A DNA stretch of 64,000 nt from positions 310,001-374,000 of the forward strand of contig JAQMWT010000316.1 of the NCBI GenBank assembly GCA_029834535.1. The letters run 5' to 3'. The notes beneath the pieces were generated by a model, which ran no database searches, was not told the origin of the DNA, and worked only from the letters and a program-made list of their open reading frames with translations. The stretch's first letter is position 1. Every line of letters starts with the position of its first letter. Source of the DNA: Chrysophaeum taylorii. Lineage: Eukaryota; Sar; Pelagophyceae; Pelagomonadales; Pelagomonadaceae. Shown here piece by piece: positions 43,794 through 53,284 of this stretch. The translations under genes were made by a program, and so were the position numbers.

Positions 43794-46700
43794 ATGGATC
43801 CGCCTGCTGCTGCGCCTGCCCCTGGTTTAACGCAATTCACAGGCGCCGGCCAAGAGGTGGAGGTAGGACCATTGCCGCACCTCGACGGGAGTTTTCTGGG
43901 TCTCGCCGAGACCGGCAATGCGGCGGAGCTCAAAACTTGGGTCGAAAACAAACTTGGCTGGACGTGGCGTGGGGAGATTCTAGGGCCGAGAGCGGCGAGT
44001 ATGACGAAAATTTCGAGCGAACTGCTCCCTGACAAGGCACTGCCTGCTGGCTTTTACCTCGTCACTGTGAATCCAACCGGCACCCGCTTGTTCGGGCAAG
44101 AGTACCTATTCGACAGTCTTGAAGGACTCGAACGTTGCAAGTGGACGGTCGACTCGGAGAACGTGCTGCACGGGCAGGAGGTGGATGTGGAGCGGCGGTT
44201 CGTCACACCTGCGACCTCGACCAATCTCGGCGACAAAATTGCAGATTTGGCGCCGCCTGGATTAACTGGTAGCTTGGTGAGCCGGCCGGATTCGTTGGCC
44301 AAAAGACACTGGAATGACCATAAGAAGAGAATCCACTTGCTCACGATCTCGGTCAGTTACAAGCTCAACGAAAAATCTCAGGAGCCTGACTCTGTGGACG
44401 CCTCACTCGTCGGACCCATTTATGAGTCTGCCGTCGCGCCTGCTTCTGTTGGTCGTAACGCCTTCGGCCCGAATACCGTTCTCACTATCCCTGGCCCCGT
44501 TGCCGCAGGCGATACGGCTGGCTCCAGCGCTGCACCAAGCATCTTGGAACCGTCACCCTTCTCAACCGCCCGCCTCGGAGCCACCGCCGTAGGCGGTCAA
44601 CGGGATTTCGCCGCCGACCGCAGTACCTCGCGTCGCTTCCCTGAAAATGTAGATACATTCGAAGATGATGAGGCGCCAGAGGTTTTCGAAGGCGCAGGCA
44701 CTCGTCGACTACGCGATACCCAAGAAGACTGTTCCCCCGATTTGGAGAAAAGACAGGGTCCGACACGAGGGATTAGCATAAGAAAGAACGTTCACCCTAC
44801 GACGACAACAATGGCACCGGGCGGAGGCGTCGGGGAACGCACTCGCAGCCAGATGCGGATCTTGCTCATTCATTTTTGCAGCCGTAATGCGGAGCCTCTT
44901 GAACTACAGCGGGAAGTCGACGAAATCAAAAAGGAATTAATCCAGACCACTGAAGATGTCACCTACAACCTCCGCAAGCTCGACGAGGTCGGGGGGATAA
45001 CCCTGCGCAAACTTGGAAAAATCCTACAGAAATCCACGCAAAAAGGTGTGTATTATGACTATATCCAGTTCTCTGGGCACGGACATGCGAATCCTTGGAC
45101 TACTGTTACGTTTGGACTCGATTCATGCACTGATGACAACGGATATTCGGACGAACAGCAAGTCTCAATTGAGGGGCTGTCATGCTTCTTAGCGAAATAC
45201 CAGAGCGATACCGAGGACTGTCTTCGAGGCGTTTTCTTGAACTGTTGCTTTTCTTTGAAGCAAGCAAAATCGCTTTGCGACATCGGGAAAGTACCGTTTA
45301 CAGTGGGCAGCAACGATAAAATCGAAGACAAGGTCGCAATCCGTTTTGCCAGTGCTCTCTGGGGGTTTGTTGCGGGGGGATCTACTTTTGATGACGCGTT
45401 CGAGCGTGCCTGCAACGAATTGAAAGGAGCTGGGAACGATGTTCCGTACCGACTCGTCGGACCGACTACCGACACGGAGTTGCTCGAGCAACGCAAGCAC
45501 GACTCGCGCGAGCGGGCCTCCCATCCATGGATGGATAAGGGGCTTATCAGGGCCGAGTACGAGCGTGAACGCGACAAGGACGCAACACCGGTGAAAGTTG
45601 ACCTTGAGCTACGATCATACCAAACCGAAACCCTCGAGCGGTGCCGGAAGCAGAACAGTCTCCTCGTTATGCCCACGGGCGCCGGAAAGTCAGCGGTCGC
45701 ATTTACGCTCATGAGAGATTTTGCGCGCGATCCTAATCCCAGCGGTCTAAGGGTGGTGGGACAGAAAGTGGCGTTCCTGACGCAAACGGTGCCCCTGATG
45801 TTCCAGCAAGCTCGGGCGTGCGAACAATTCACACAACTTGACGTCGGAAAGTATTGCGGAGACGTCATGAATTGTGCTAGATGGCAGAAAGAAGACAATT
45901 ACGGCAAACAGCAGGCTGTCTTCTTTACCGCTGGACTGTTCTATGAACTTCTGCAGCGTCACCGTATCACGCTTGATCTGTTCTCGCTACTCGTGATTGA
46001 CGAGGCGCACCACTGCAAAAAAGAACACGTGTACAACAAAATCATGCGTGATTTTTACTTCACTCTTGATCCTTGGCTGCGACCGCACATCATGGGCCTT
46101 TCCGCGACGCCTGCAGATGCTAAGTCTCTTGATGTGAATGTCCGAAAGGTTTTCGAAGTATGCGCTAAGCTCGGAAACTCGGTGATTGTCACGCCCGAAG
46201 ACCACAACGAGGATCTCGAGCAGGCATGTCACACGCCAGAAACCAACGTGCGCGTTATTCATGCGTCAGAAGACGAAGCATATCTCGAGAGCATCGTACT
46301 CAACTACGTTGAAAAGTTGCGTGAGATATTGGCCAAGCTCAGGTGCCCGTACCTGAAGGACCTCCTCCCTGACGAGCAGCTAAAGTCAATCCAGGGATGG
46401 ATTGATTGTGGACCACCGTGCGCGACTTTTGCAAATCTTGACGATTGTCCACCAGTATGCAAATTTGTTCTGGACCACATTGCACATGTGGTCGAGGAAT
46501 ATTCGAAATATGAAAATCTCGGCGCAGGCGGTATTTTGAAGGCGATGAAACAGTGTATCGACACCTTCCTCCTCAAGCTACCGACCGTCTCCCAAGAAGC
46601 ATCGGACTCTGACCAGCTCAATTTTTTGTTGGTTTCACTGGATGATGTCGACGAGGATCTCGCCATGTACTTACACAAAGGACGCTTTGACGTCGTGGAA

Positions 46701-48140
46701 GAGGCTACGTCTAGCAAGTTTAGAGCTCTTCGCGACCTCTTGTCGGAGCGACTTGCCGAGTTCAACGAATCTGATAGGATACTCATTTTTGTGAGAATGC
46801 GCTCCACTTGCAAAGCATTGAGGGTGCTGATTAACGATTGGCTTCGCACCACCAATATCCCGCGCAAGTGTGGCTACATACTCGGTCACACGCGGTCAAC
46901 CCCCGGCAGCTCGTTATCATCAAAGGTTGAGGGAATGGGTGCGCATGAGCAACAGAGGATCGTGACTCGCTTTAGGGATCATGGCGACATCCATATACTT
47001 GTAGCGACCAGCGTGTGCGAGGAAGGTATCGACGTTGGGCGCTGCCGTCTCGTCGTTCGGTATGACCCGCCCATGAACGCGATCTCGATGCTTCAATCAA
47101 GAGGCCGCGCGCGCCATTACGCAGGCGAGATGGTGATACTGACGCGACCGGAGGAGAACGGCGAGCGCATCCTGAAGGAATACCGCTTCAAAGAAGAGCA
47201 AATGACCGAGGCTTGTCGCTTGGTAGCTCGCAGCGCGAAGGACGCGCGTGGTGGTCGCCAGTCGAAGTCGCGTCATTTCCTCCTCGAAGATGCAAAGGAC
47301 ATGCTTCACAGCTTCTGCAAAATGGCCAATTGCAACGAAAGTCCAAGATATTCGACTTGTCAGGACTTGGATGCCTCGCCGTTCTCGCTTGGTAAGACGT
47401 TTATTGCGACAGTGACGATGCCGCACGTCCCGGGTCTTCCTGAGGACTTGTCCGAGTTGGAGGCGACCGAGTCTAGGGATACCAAAGACAGTGCAGAGGA
47501 TATTGCAGCGTATGAGCTCTGTGTCAAACTTCACGAACATGAATTGCTCGGCCACATTCCTCCGGGAAAGAGGTACCTTACAAAATTACATGGCAGCCAC
47601 AAGACCGCATCTCCGGGTGACGATGGCGTTTTGATGAAACTGAACACGTTAAAGCAGAAATTGGGCCAAGATCTCGCGTGGGAACCCGCGGAGAGTGACG
47701 CTGCTGGCTTTGTTGTCGTCCTGCGCTTTGCCGACAGGGAATGGAAGGGCTGTGGCGCTACAAAGCAGGTCGCAAAGCAGCACGCGGCCAACAAGGCCCT
47801 CCAAGAACTGGGAGACCATGCCAGTGCCGTCCAAAAGTTGGGAGGCCCTGTCCAGACGACTTCCAAAGACCCTCCTACTGTGCTCCGTGAGATCGCTCAG
47901 TCGAACCAAAATGCTCGCCAGAAGCTTAACGAAATTGCCACAAAACTTGGCTTTAAATGTACCTTGAAAGAAACTGAGAACAGCAAAGTCCCGAACTTCG
48001 AGTTTGTCGTCCATGGGCCCGACGGCGCCCAACTCGGAGACCGTGGTACCGGCACAAGCAAGAACAATGCTAAGGAAAAAGCTGCCGAGAATGCAGTCAC
48101 GGCCCTGCTGGCCGACCATGCACGGGCGTTTTCGATGTGA
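43794..48140 (+). CDS. CHAT/caspase-fold protease fused to Dicer/RIG-I-type helicase and dsRBDs
   Basis: A 1448-residue single-exon protein; the ATG at 43794 is used because the frame upstream has no other ATG. Residues 1-190: unrecognised domain, shared with the second copy (WRGEILGPRA, LLPDKALPAGFYLVTVNP, RIHLLTISVSY). 191-350: low-complexity linker. 354-545: CHAT-type caspase fold, starting MRILLIHF with an LELQREVDEI helix, then YDYIQFSGHGH with His429 and GVFLNCCFS with Cys485 at the positions of the catalytic dyad, and ALWGFVAGGSTFDDAFERA. 605-1140: DExH helicase with MPTGAGKS (626-633), DEAH (736-739), LSATP, a long helical insert about 800-980 as in RIG-I/Dicer, ATSVCEEGIDVGRC and QSRGRAR (1101-1107). 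About 1180-1255: Dicer-dimerisation-like. 1278-1340 and 1362-1439: two dsRBDs. No PAZ, RNase III, CARD or RIG-I C-terminal domain. Likely role: dsRNA recognition that triggers proteolysis, as antiviral or transposon defence; this role is inferred. Confidence 0.85.
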   Translation: MDPPAAAPAPGLTQFTGAGQEVEVGPLPHLDGSFLGLAETGNAAELKTWVENKLGWTWRGEILGPRAASMTKISSELLPDKALPAGFYLVTVNPTGTRLFGQEYLFDSLEGLERCKWTVDSENVLHGQEVDVERRFVTPATSTNLGDKIADLAPPGLTGSLVSRPDSLAKRHWNDHKKRIHLLTISVSYKLNEKSQEPDSVDASLVGPIYESAVAPASVGRNAFGPNTVLTIPGPVAAGDTAGSSAAPSILEPSPFSTARLGATAVGGQRDFAADRSTSRRFPENVDTFEDDEAPEVFEGAGTRRLRDTQEDCSPDLEKRQGPTRGISIRKNVHPTTTTMAPGGGVGERTRSQMRILLIHFCSRNAEPLELQREVDEIKKELIQTTEDVTYNLRKLDEVGGITLRKLGKILQKSTQKGVYYDYIQFSGHGHANPWTTVTFGLDSCTDDNGYSDEQQVSIEGLSCFLAKYQSDTEDCLRGVFLNCCFSLKQAKSLCDIGKVPFTVGSNDKIEDKVAIRFASALWGFVAGGSTFDDAFERACNELKGAGNDVPYRLVGPTTDTELLEQRKHDSRERASHPWMDKGLIRAEYERERDKDATPVKVDLELRSYQTETLERCRKQNSLLVMPTGAGKSAVAFTLMRDFARDPNPSGLRVVGQKVAFLTQTVPLMFQQARACEQFTQLDVGKYCGDVMNCARWQKEDNYGKQQAVFFTAGLFYELLQRHRITLDLFSLLVIDEAHHCKKEHVYNKIMRDFYFTLDPWLRPHIMGLSATPADAKSLDVNVRKVFEVCAKLGNSVIVTPEDHNEDLEQACHTPETNVRVIHASEDEAYLESIVLNYVEKLREILAKLRCPYLKDLLPDEQLKSIQGWIDCGPPCATFANLDDCPPVCKFVLDHIAHVVEEYSKYENLGAGGILKAMKQCIDTFLLKLPTVSQEASDSDQLNFLLVSLDDVDEDLAMYLHKGRFDVVEEATSSKFRALRDLLSERLAEFNESDRILIFVRMRSTCKALRVLINDWLRTTNIPRKCGYILGHTRSTPGSSLSSKVEGMGAHEQQRIVTRFRDHGDIHILVATSVCEEGIDVGRCRLVVRYDPPMNAISMLQSRGRARHYAGEMVILTRPEENGERILKEYRFKEEQMTEACRLVARSAKDARGGRQSKSRHFLLEDAKDMLHSFCKMANCNESPRYSTCQDLDASPFSLGKTFIATVTMPHVPGLPEDLSELEATESRDTKDSAEDIAAYELCVKLHEHELLGHIPPGKRYLTKLHGSHKTASPGDDGVLMKLNTLKQKLGQDLAWEPAESDAAGFVVVLRFADREWKGCGATKQVAKQHAANKALQELGDHASAVQKLGGPVQTTSKDPPTVLREIAQSNQNARQKLNEIATKLGFKCTLKETENSKVPNFEFVVHGPDGAQLGDRGTGTSKNNAKEKAAENAVTALLADHARAFSM

Positions 48141-50011
48141 GTTTTATATTAGCATTTTTATTTACTGTTGTTGTGTATTTCATACCAGCAAATTCGTATT
48201 AATGTTGATGTCGCGATTATGTTACTGCGCTCTTACAGCAACCAGAGTGACACGCGCTTCGATTGTACATGTACACCGTCACTCCCCGGACCCATTTCAA
48301 AAACACGGGCAACATACACCGTATATGTCCTCGCCGGATCACACGCGATGGATAATGAGAGGACAATTGTGGTGTGATCAGAGCTGCTTCTTATTTACTA
48401 TTGTGCATATTGCGCGGCTCCAGCCATGGTAATTGGGTCGGAATAACCACCCAATATGACGATAAAAAAAGTACTATTTACCACGTAGCCCCCTCCGCCA
48501 CACGGTACTCAGCACTCAGCGCCTGGAACCGCACATCCCTCCTCATGAGCATTCTGCTCTCAAAAAGACACATCTGAGACAGGCGGCTCACTTCATTTGT
48601 CGTGCCACCTCCCCAAGTCGTGGTTTACGTAATTGAGGCGAGTCGCTCCCTCTCGAATGCGTTGCAATGGAGCAGCGGCGTCTGTTGATGGAAGCGATGC
48701 GCAACCACATATGTGGTCAACCCAAGCTATGCTTTGCGCAAGCAGCTAAAAGAGTGATTCTGACCGTACGGTCAGAAGTTCGAAGATGCGATACGTCGCT
48801 GTGGTAGCGAACATGAGCCTTTCTCGTGAGCCGCCTTCTGGGAAACTCGACAAAGGGAGGCGTGCGGCCGCATCCATGCCATGTGCGACCGCATCCAGGC
48901 ATCCAAATCCGCTATAAAATTCACCGAAAACTCAGAATGATAAACCACATGGGCACAAAAAGCCGATACTGCGCCAAAAAGGAGCATCAGCAGAGGCGAC
49001 AACGACGGCAGCAACAAGTGTTTTCGCCACAGCTATCATTGTTGTCATACTCGCAGCAGCCCACACATTTTGTCAGCAGCAACTGCCATATCCGGCGCCC
49101 CGGCAAATGTCACATCCTGCATAGGTGCAGCAGCAGCGGCAGGAGCAAAAACAATAACAACAACATTGTGATCACTTATACTGCATTGTCGGATTTGATT
49201 CATTATAAGTGTCAAGAAGCATGGAATGCTATTATTTATGCCCCACGTTCTTCGAAAGGATTTGTTGTTTCAATATGTCGTTGGTTACCACGGCTATGCC
49301 ACCAGGCCCGATCAGATATCATCGGATCTAGCTGCGGTCAGTACGCGAAGTGTCATGACACTACACAGCTTCGAAAAAGAATCGGAGTAGGTGGAACCAT
49401 TTGATCGCCTCCCATTCACCGATCAATCTGAGGATTTTACCGCGCTGGAGGAGATTGCCTAAAAAAAAGCCCGAGGATCTGATGAGTCAGTTCAACTTGT
49501 ATCAGTTTGCAGCATGCGTAGGACTTACTAAAGTAAAGAGGGGAACCCATCGATTCAGAGCAAAAAAGAGTCAATGGTGATATTGTAGCGCAAGTGCAAG
49601 AGGCGACTTTCGTACGGTTTGAACTGTGGTGCGCGTGCCATATGGCAACACTTAGCATACCGATGCAGCAAAAACTCCTTTGTATGGCGAAGTGTACAGT
49701 TGCTGCGCCAATGAATTTTGATTTTTCTCGACGACATGTTTTGTTGTTCGTGGTATGATACTTAATGCTAGTTGCAGTACGCCGGCTGCTGGTAGTTGTA
49801 CGGGGGCGCCGTCACTTCTGTCCACATCCAAAAACTACATTAAACTTAGCCACGAGCTCACGGTAGAGCCATGCTGATAGTTCTGTGTCAATTCTTCACA
49901 AAAGAGGCTTCCATCTGGTTTTATCTGTTTGAGCCAATGCCTAAATCAAAGGGGGTTCGCCTGTTCCAGGTAAGTGAGTAATAAGTACGCATTCATTATC
50001 AATAAGTACGC
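48141..50011. other. downstream region, no supported gene
   Basis: AT-richer than the flanks. Frames at 48826-49404 (Gln/Asn/Ser-rich) and 49437-49737 lack domains. A GCGGCCGCATCCATGCCATG / GCGACCGCATCCAGGCATC direct repeat lies near 48867-48903, and TAAGTACGCATTCATTATCA is partly repeated at 49982-50010 beside the terminus of unit D. Confidence 0.35.
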
Positions 50012-51026
50012 ACAAGTGCAGGCCAGTAAGTTCACCTAGTCCCAATCTCTAACCCCAGTAAGTTCACGGTCCCGTTAAGTTCACCTAGTCCCAATCTCTA
50101 ACCCCAGTAAAATCGGCGTAAACCCAATCTCTAACCCCAGTAAGTTCGGCGTAAACCCGCACCCACTCACCCCACTCTCCTTCGAGCTCGTCGCTCTCAC
50201 CCCTGCCAATCTAAGCTGCTTTGATCCGCACACGCCGCTAAGCTTTGAGTTTACTCTAAAAGCCCCAGTAAGTTCACACTTGGTCTCAGTAAGTTCACCT
50301 GGTCACTAAGTTCACCTAGTCCCAATCTCTAACCTCCGTAAGTTCACCTGGTTCCAGTAAGTTCACCTGGTCCCAGTAAGTTAACCTATAGTGCGCGTGT
50401 AGACGCCGGGAGGGGTCTTATCGGTATTGCGCAGCACGTGTGGAGTAGGGTGGAGTCGTCGACCCAGATGAGTATATCCTCGGGGTTGCCGATCGACAGA
50501 GAGCCACGTAGAGCTGGACGTGGCAGAAGACGGGCTTGGGCAAGAGGACGCCGACCTTGCGGGGCGTCTGCCTCTGGCTCTTGTTGATCGTTTGGCGTCG
50601 GTGGGGCTTGAGGGATACAGGTTGGAGGAGCCTCGGTGACAACGACACGATCGATCACGTATCTGGTACCGTTGCAGTGGCCGTGCGACGGGTCGAGGTT
50701 GCGAAGACTTTAAACTCGCGATCAAAGTCAGCATGCCGTTGGTTGTCAGGGAGTTCAAAACTCGACTCTTGAGAGCGAGGCGTCGTCTTCCGACCCAACC
50801 TAGTCTGGCGAAAAGAACTCCGACGCCTCGTCTCCGGGAAAAAAAGGCCGCGGTCATGCGCGCGTTGTCAGCATCGACAACATCGTTTCGACGGGGCGTG
50901 AGAATGGCGCGCTGAAAGAGCCGCCGCGGGTCGTGGAAATAGTCTGCGAGATCGCCGTAGACGGCTTGGAGGATTAATGGCTGGCTGGCTCGTGGGCCTA
51001 CCTGATCCTTACCCTAGATCGAGGGA
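50012..51026 (-). mobile_element. Helitron-type unit D
   Basis: Terminus ACAAGTGCAGG at 50012, AAGTTCACC minisatellite to about 50390, reverse helicase fragment 50391-50983, then TACCCTAGATCGAGGGA. Nearly identical to unit E over the helicase part, including a shared CCCAGATGAGTATATCC variant, so D and E are sister copies. Confidence 0.75.
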
Positions 51027-51297
51027 CAGACAAACAAACAGCAGGACGTCACCCTTCGACGACGTCGCACATACGTCCGGCGGCAGCATACGTACGACCT
51101 ACGGGCGGGGCCCGTCCTCTCTTCGCCTGCCCCACGCCTCGGCGATGACCCCGACTAGGTCCCGCGTACTTATCTCCGCCCGTCAGGCACATCCCTCATA
51201 CCCCACAAACCCACCCACATCCTTCATGCTCCCCACACACACCCCCCTCTTAGCAGTCGACATTTAAAGACAGACAAACAAACATCTGTCGATTAGT
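51027..51297 (+). mobile_element. non-LTR 3' fragment R10 in the microsatellite of unit D
   Basis: CAGACAAACAAACAG (51027-51041), then a truncated sense copy starting CAGGACGTCACCCTTCG (51042-51271), then CAGACAAACAAACATCTGTC. The same CAGACAAACAAACA string lies on both sides, as expected for insertion into the repeat with duplication. Confidence 0.8.
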
Positions 51298-51308
51298 AGT
51301 TAGGACTC

Positions 51309-52300
51309 ACAAGTGCAGGCCAGTAAGTTCACCTAGTCCCAATCTCTAACCCCAGTAAGTTCACCTAATCCCAGTAAGTTTCATATAAGTTCACCTGGTC
51401 AGTAAGTTCACCTAGTTCACACCAACTCCTTTGAGCTCGTCGCTCTCGCCTCCGCCAATCGAAGCTGCTTTGATCCGCACGCGCCGCCAACCTTTGAGTT
51501 TACTCTAAAAACCCTTTACTCTAAAAGCCCCAGTATGTTCTCCTGGTCCCAGTTTCACCTGGTCACTCAGCTCACCTAGTCCCAATCTCCAACCCCAGTA
51601 AGTTCACCTGGTCCCAGTAAGTTCACCTGGTCCCAGTAAGTTAACCTATAGTGCGCGTGTAGACGCCGGGAGGGGTCTTATCGGTATTGCGCAGCACGTG
51701 TGGAGTAGGGTGGAGTCGTCGACCCAGATGAGTATATCCTCGGGGTTGCCGATCGACAGAGAGCCACGTAGAGCTGGACGTGGCAGAAGACGGGCTTGGG
51801 CAAGAGGACGCCGACCTTGCGGGGCGTCTGCCTCTGGCTCTTGTTGATCGTTTGGCGTCGGTGGGGCTTGAGGGATACAGGTTGGAGGAGCCTCGGTGAC
51901 AACGACACGATCGATCATGTATCTGGTACCGTTGCAGTGGCCGTGCGACGGGTCGAGGTTGCGAAGACTTTAAGCTCGCGATCAAAGTCAGCATGCCGTT
52001 GGTTGTCAGGGAGTTGAAAACTCTACTGTAAAGAGCGAGGCGTCGTCTTCCGACCCAGCCTAGTCAGCCGAAAAGAACTCCGACGCCTCGTCTTCGGGAA
52101 AAAAAGGCCGCGGTCATGCGCGCGTTGTCAGCATCGACAACATCGTTTCGACGGGCGTGAGAATGGCGCGCTGAAAGAGCCGCCGCGGCTCGTGGAAATA
52201 GTCTGCGAGGTCGCCGTAGACGGCTTGGAGGATCACTGTCTGTCTTTAAATGTCGACTGCTAAGAGGGGGGGAGTGTGTGTGGGGAGCATCACTGTCTGG
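51309..52300 (-). mobile_element. Helitron-type unit E
   Basis: Terminus ACAAGTGCAGG at 51309, which directly abuts the TAGTAGTTAGGACTC end of the preceding unit. Reverse helicase fragment 51651-52238, interrupted just beyond by R11. Confidence 0.75.
52232..52299 (-). mobile_element. non-LTR tail copy R11 with 11-bp target duplication
   Basis: Only 46 bp long (52243-52288), flanked by ATCACTGTCTG at 52232-52242 and 52289-52299. Same insertion point as R3 in unit B. Confidence 0.85.
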
Positions 52301-52311
52301 CTCTCACCAAA

Positions 52312-52835
52312 AGGTGAGGGTAGGAATGCCGGTCCTGGTGTGTGCGAGTGCCCGGGGCTATATATACCCCTGTGCTTCCCCATCATAGTGAAACGTGAAC
52401 ATCTGGGGCGAGTCAAGCATGTACGTGTATGCGAGACGATGGGGACCCAGCAGACGACGACGCCATCTGCTTAAGATGAACATCTGCGTCGGAGATGAAC
52501 ACCCGGTCCTGGTAAGTGAAGGCGCCCAGATGAGGGGGGTCTAGTGTTTGTGCTAGACGATGGGGCTCCAGCAGTTGGCGACGGCAACTGCTTCGTAGAC
52601 ACTCACACACTCCTTGCGGCGCAGCGGTGGAGCGGATTCGAACGCGCGATCCACCTCGAGCGCTTTAAGGGCCCATAACCAGAAGGTGAGGGTAGGAATG
52701 CCGGTCCTGGTGTGTGCGAGTGCCGGGGGGTCTCTAGTGTGTGTGCTAGACGACGGGGCTCCAGCAGTTGGCGATGGCAACTGCGTCGAAGGCACTCACA
52801 CACTCCTTGCGGCGCAGCGGTGGGGCGGATTAGCC
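52312..52835. repeat. duplicated segment of about 200-370 bp spacing
   Basis: GGTGAGGGTAGGAATGCCGG followed by TCCTGGTGTGTGCGAGTGCC occurs at about 52312 and 52684. GACGGGGCTCCAGCAGTTGG-type sequence with CTCACACACTCCTTGCGGCG occurs at about 52556 and 52754. No coding potential recognised; a GGATTCGAAC string near 52634 recalls a reversed tRNA B box but no cloverleaf was found. Confidence 0.6.
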
Positions 52836-52849
52836 CCTGTGCTCACGCC

Positions 52850-52950
52850 TACCTGATCCTTACTCTCGCGCCTACCTGATCCTTACCCTAAATCGAGGGA
52901 CAAACAGACAAACAAACAAACAAACAGACAAACATCTGTCGATTAGTAGT
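52850..52950. repeat. unoccupied microsatellite target site
   Basis: TACCCTAAATCGAGGGACAA runs into (ACAGACAAACAA)n and then CATCTGTCGATTAGTAGTTA with no non-LTR copy in between. This shows the empty form of the site that is filled in units C and D and, reversed, at 24.9-25.2 kb. Confidence 0.75.
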
Positions 52951-52967
52951 TAGGATAATAGTAGTAA

Positions 52968-53055
52968 GGACTTTGTTTGTCTTTAAATGTCGACTGCTAA
53001 GAGGGGGGGGGTGTGTGTGGGGAGCATGAAGGATGTGGGTGGGACTTTGTTTGTC
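52968..53055 (-). mobile_element. non-LTR tail copy R12 with 14-bp target duplication
   Basis: The insert 52982-53041 is flanked by GGACTTTGTTTGTC at 52968-52981 and 53042-53055. The right-hand flank is itself the tail of the next copy (R13), so R12 entered R13. Confidence 0.8.
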
Positions 53056-53080
53056 TTTAAATGTCGTCTGCTAAGAGGGG
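53056..53080 (-). mobile_element. non-LTR copy R13, left part, split by copia
   Basis: TTTAAATGTCGTCTGCTAAG then AGGGG at the copia junction; the rest of the copy resumes at 58455. Confidence 0.75.
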
Positions 53081-53176
53081 TGTGGAGAAGCTATGACACT
53101 TACCCCTGCACCACGTATCCAGTATCCTTAAGTCTTTCTCTTATCGCTAGTCTAACGCCTCATACCATTCGTAACA
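53081..53176 (+). repeat. 5' LTR of copia
   Basis: 96 bp, starts TGTGGAGAAGC and ends CATTCGTAACA. Confidence 0.9.
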
Positions 53177-53284
53177 TGGTACCAGGTGTTCAAGGCCGAA
53201 CGACCTGAGCTTGACTTCACGGACAACAGCGACTCCTCCTCGGCTTCAGTTCATTGCTACGTGTTCGGTTCGTTGTCGTCTATC

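Noticed and set aside
43794-48140. Calling the protease-helicase a Dicer
   Set aside because: The helicase, dimerisation-like domain and dsRBDs fit, but there is no PAZ and no RNase III signature anywhere in the 1448 residues.
50381-50857. 158-codon frame and its equivalents in units A-F as a host gene
   Set aside because: It is an out-of-frame reading of the dead Helitron-type helicase fragment repeated six times.
52600-52700. tRNA-like string GGATTCGAAC with a possible reversed D-arm on the minus strand
   Set aside because: The T-stem does not pair and no acceptor stem could be formed, so no tRNA gene is called.
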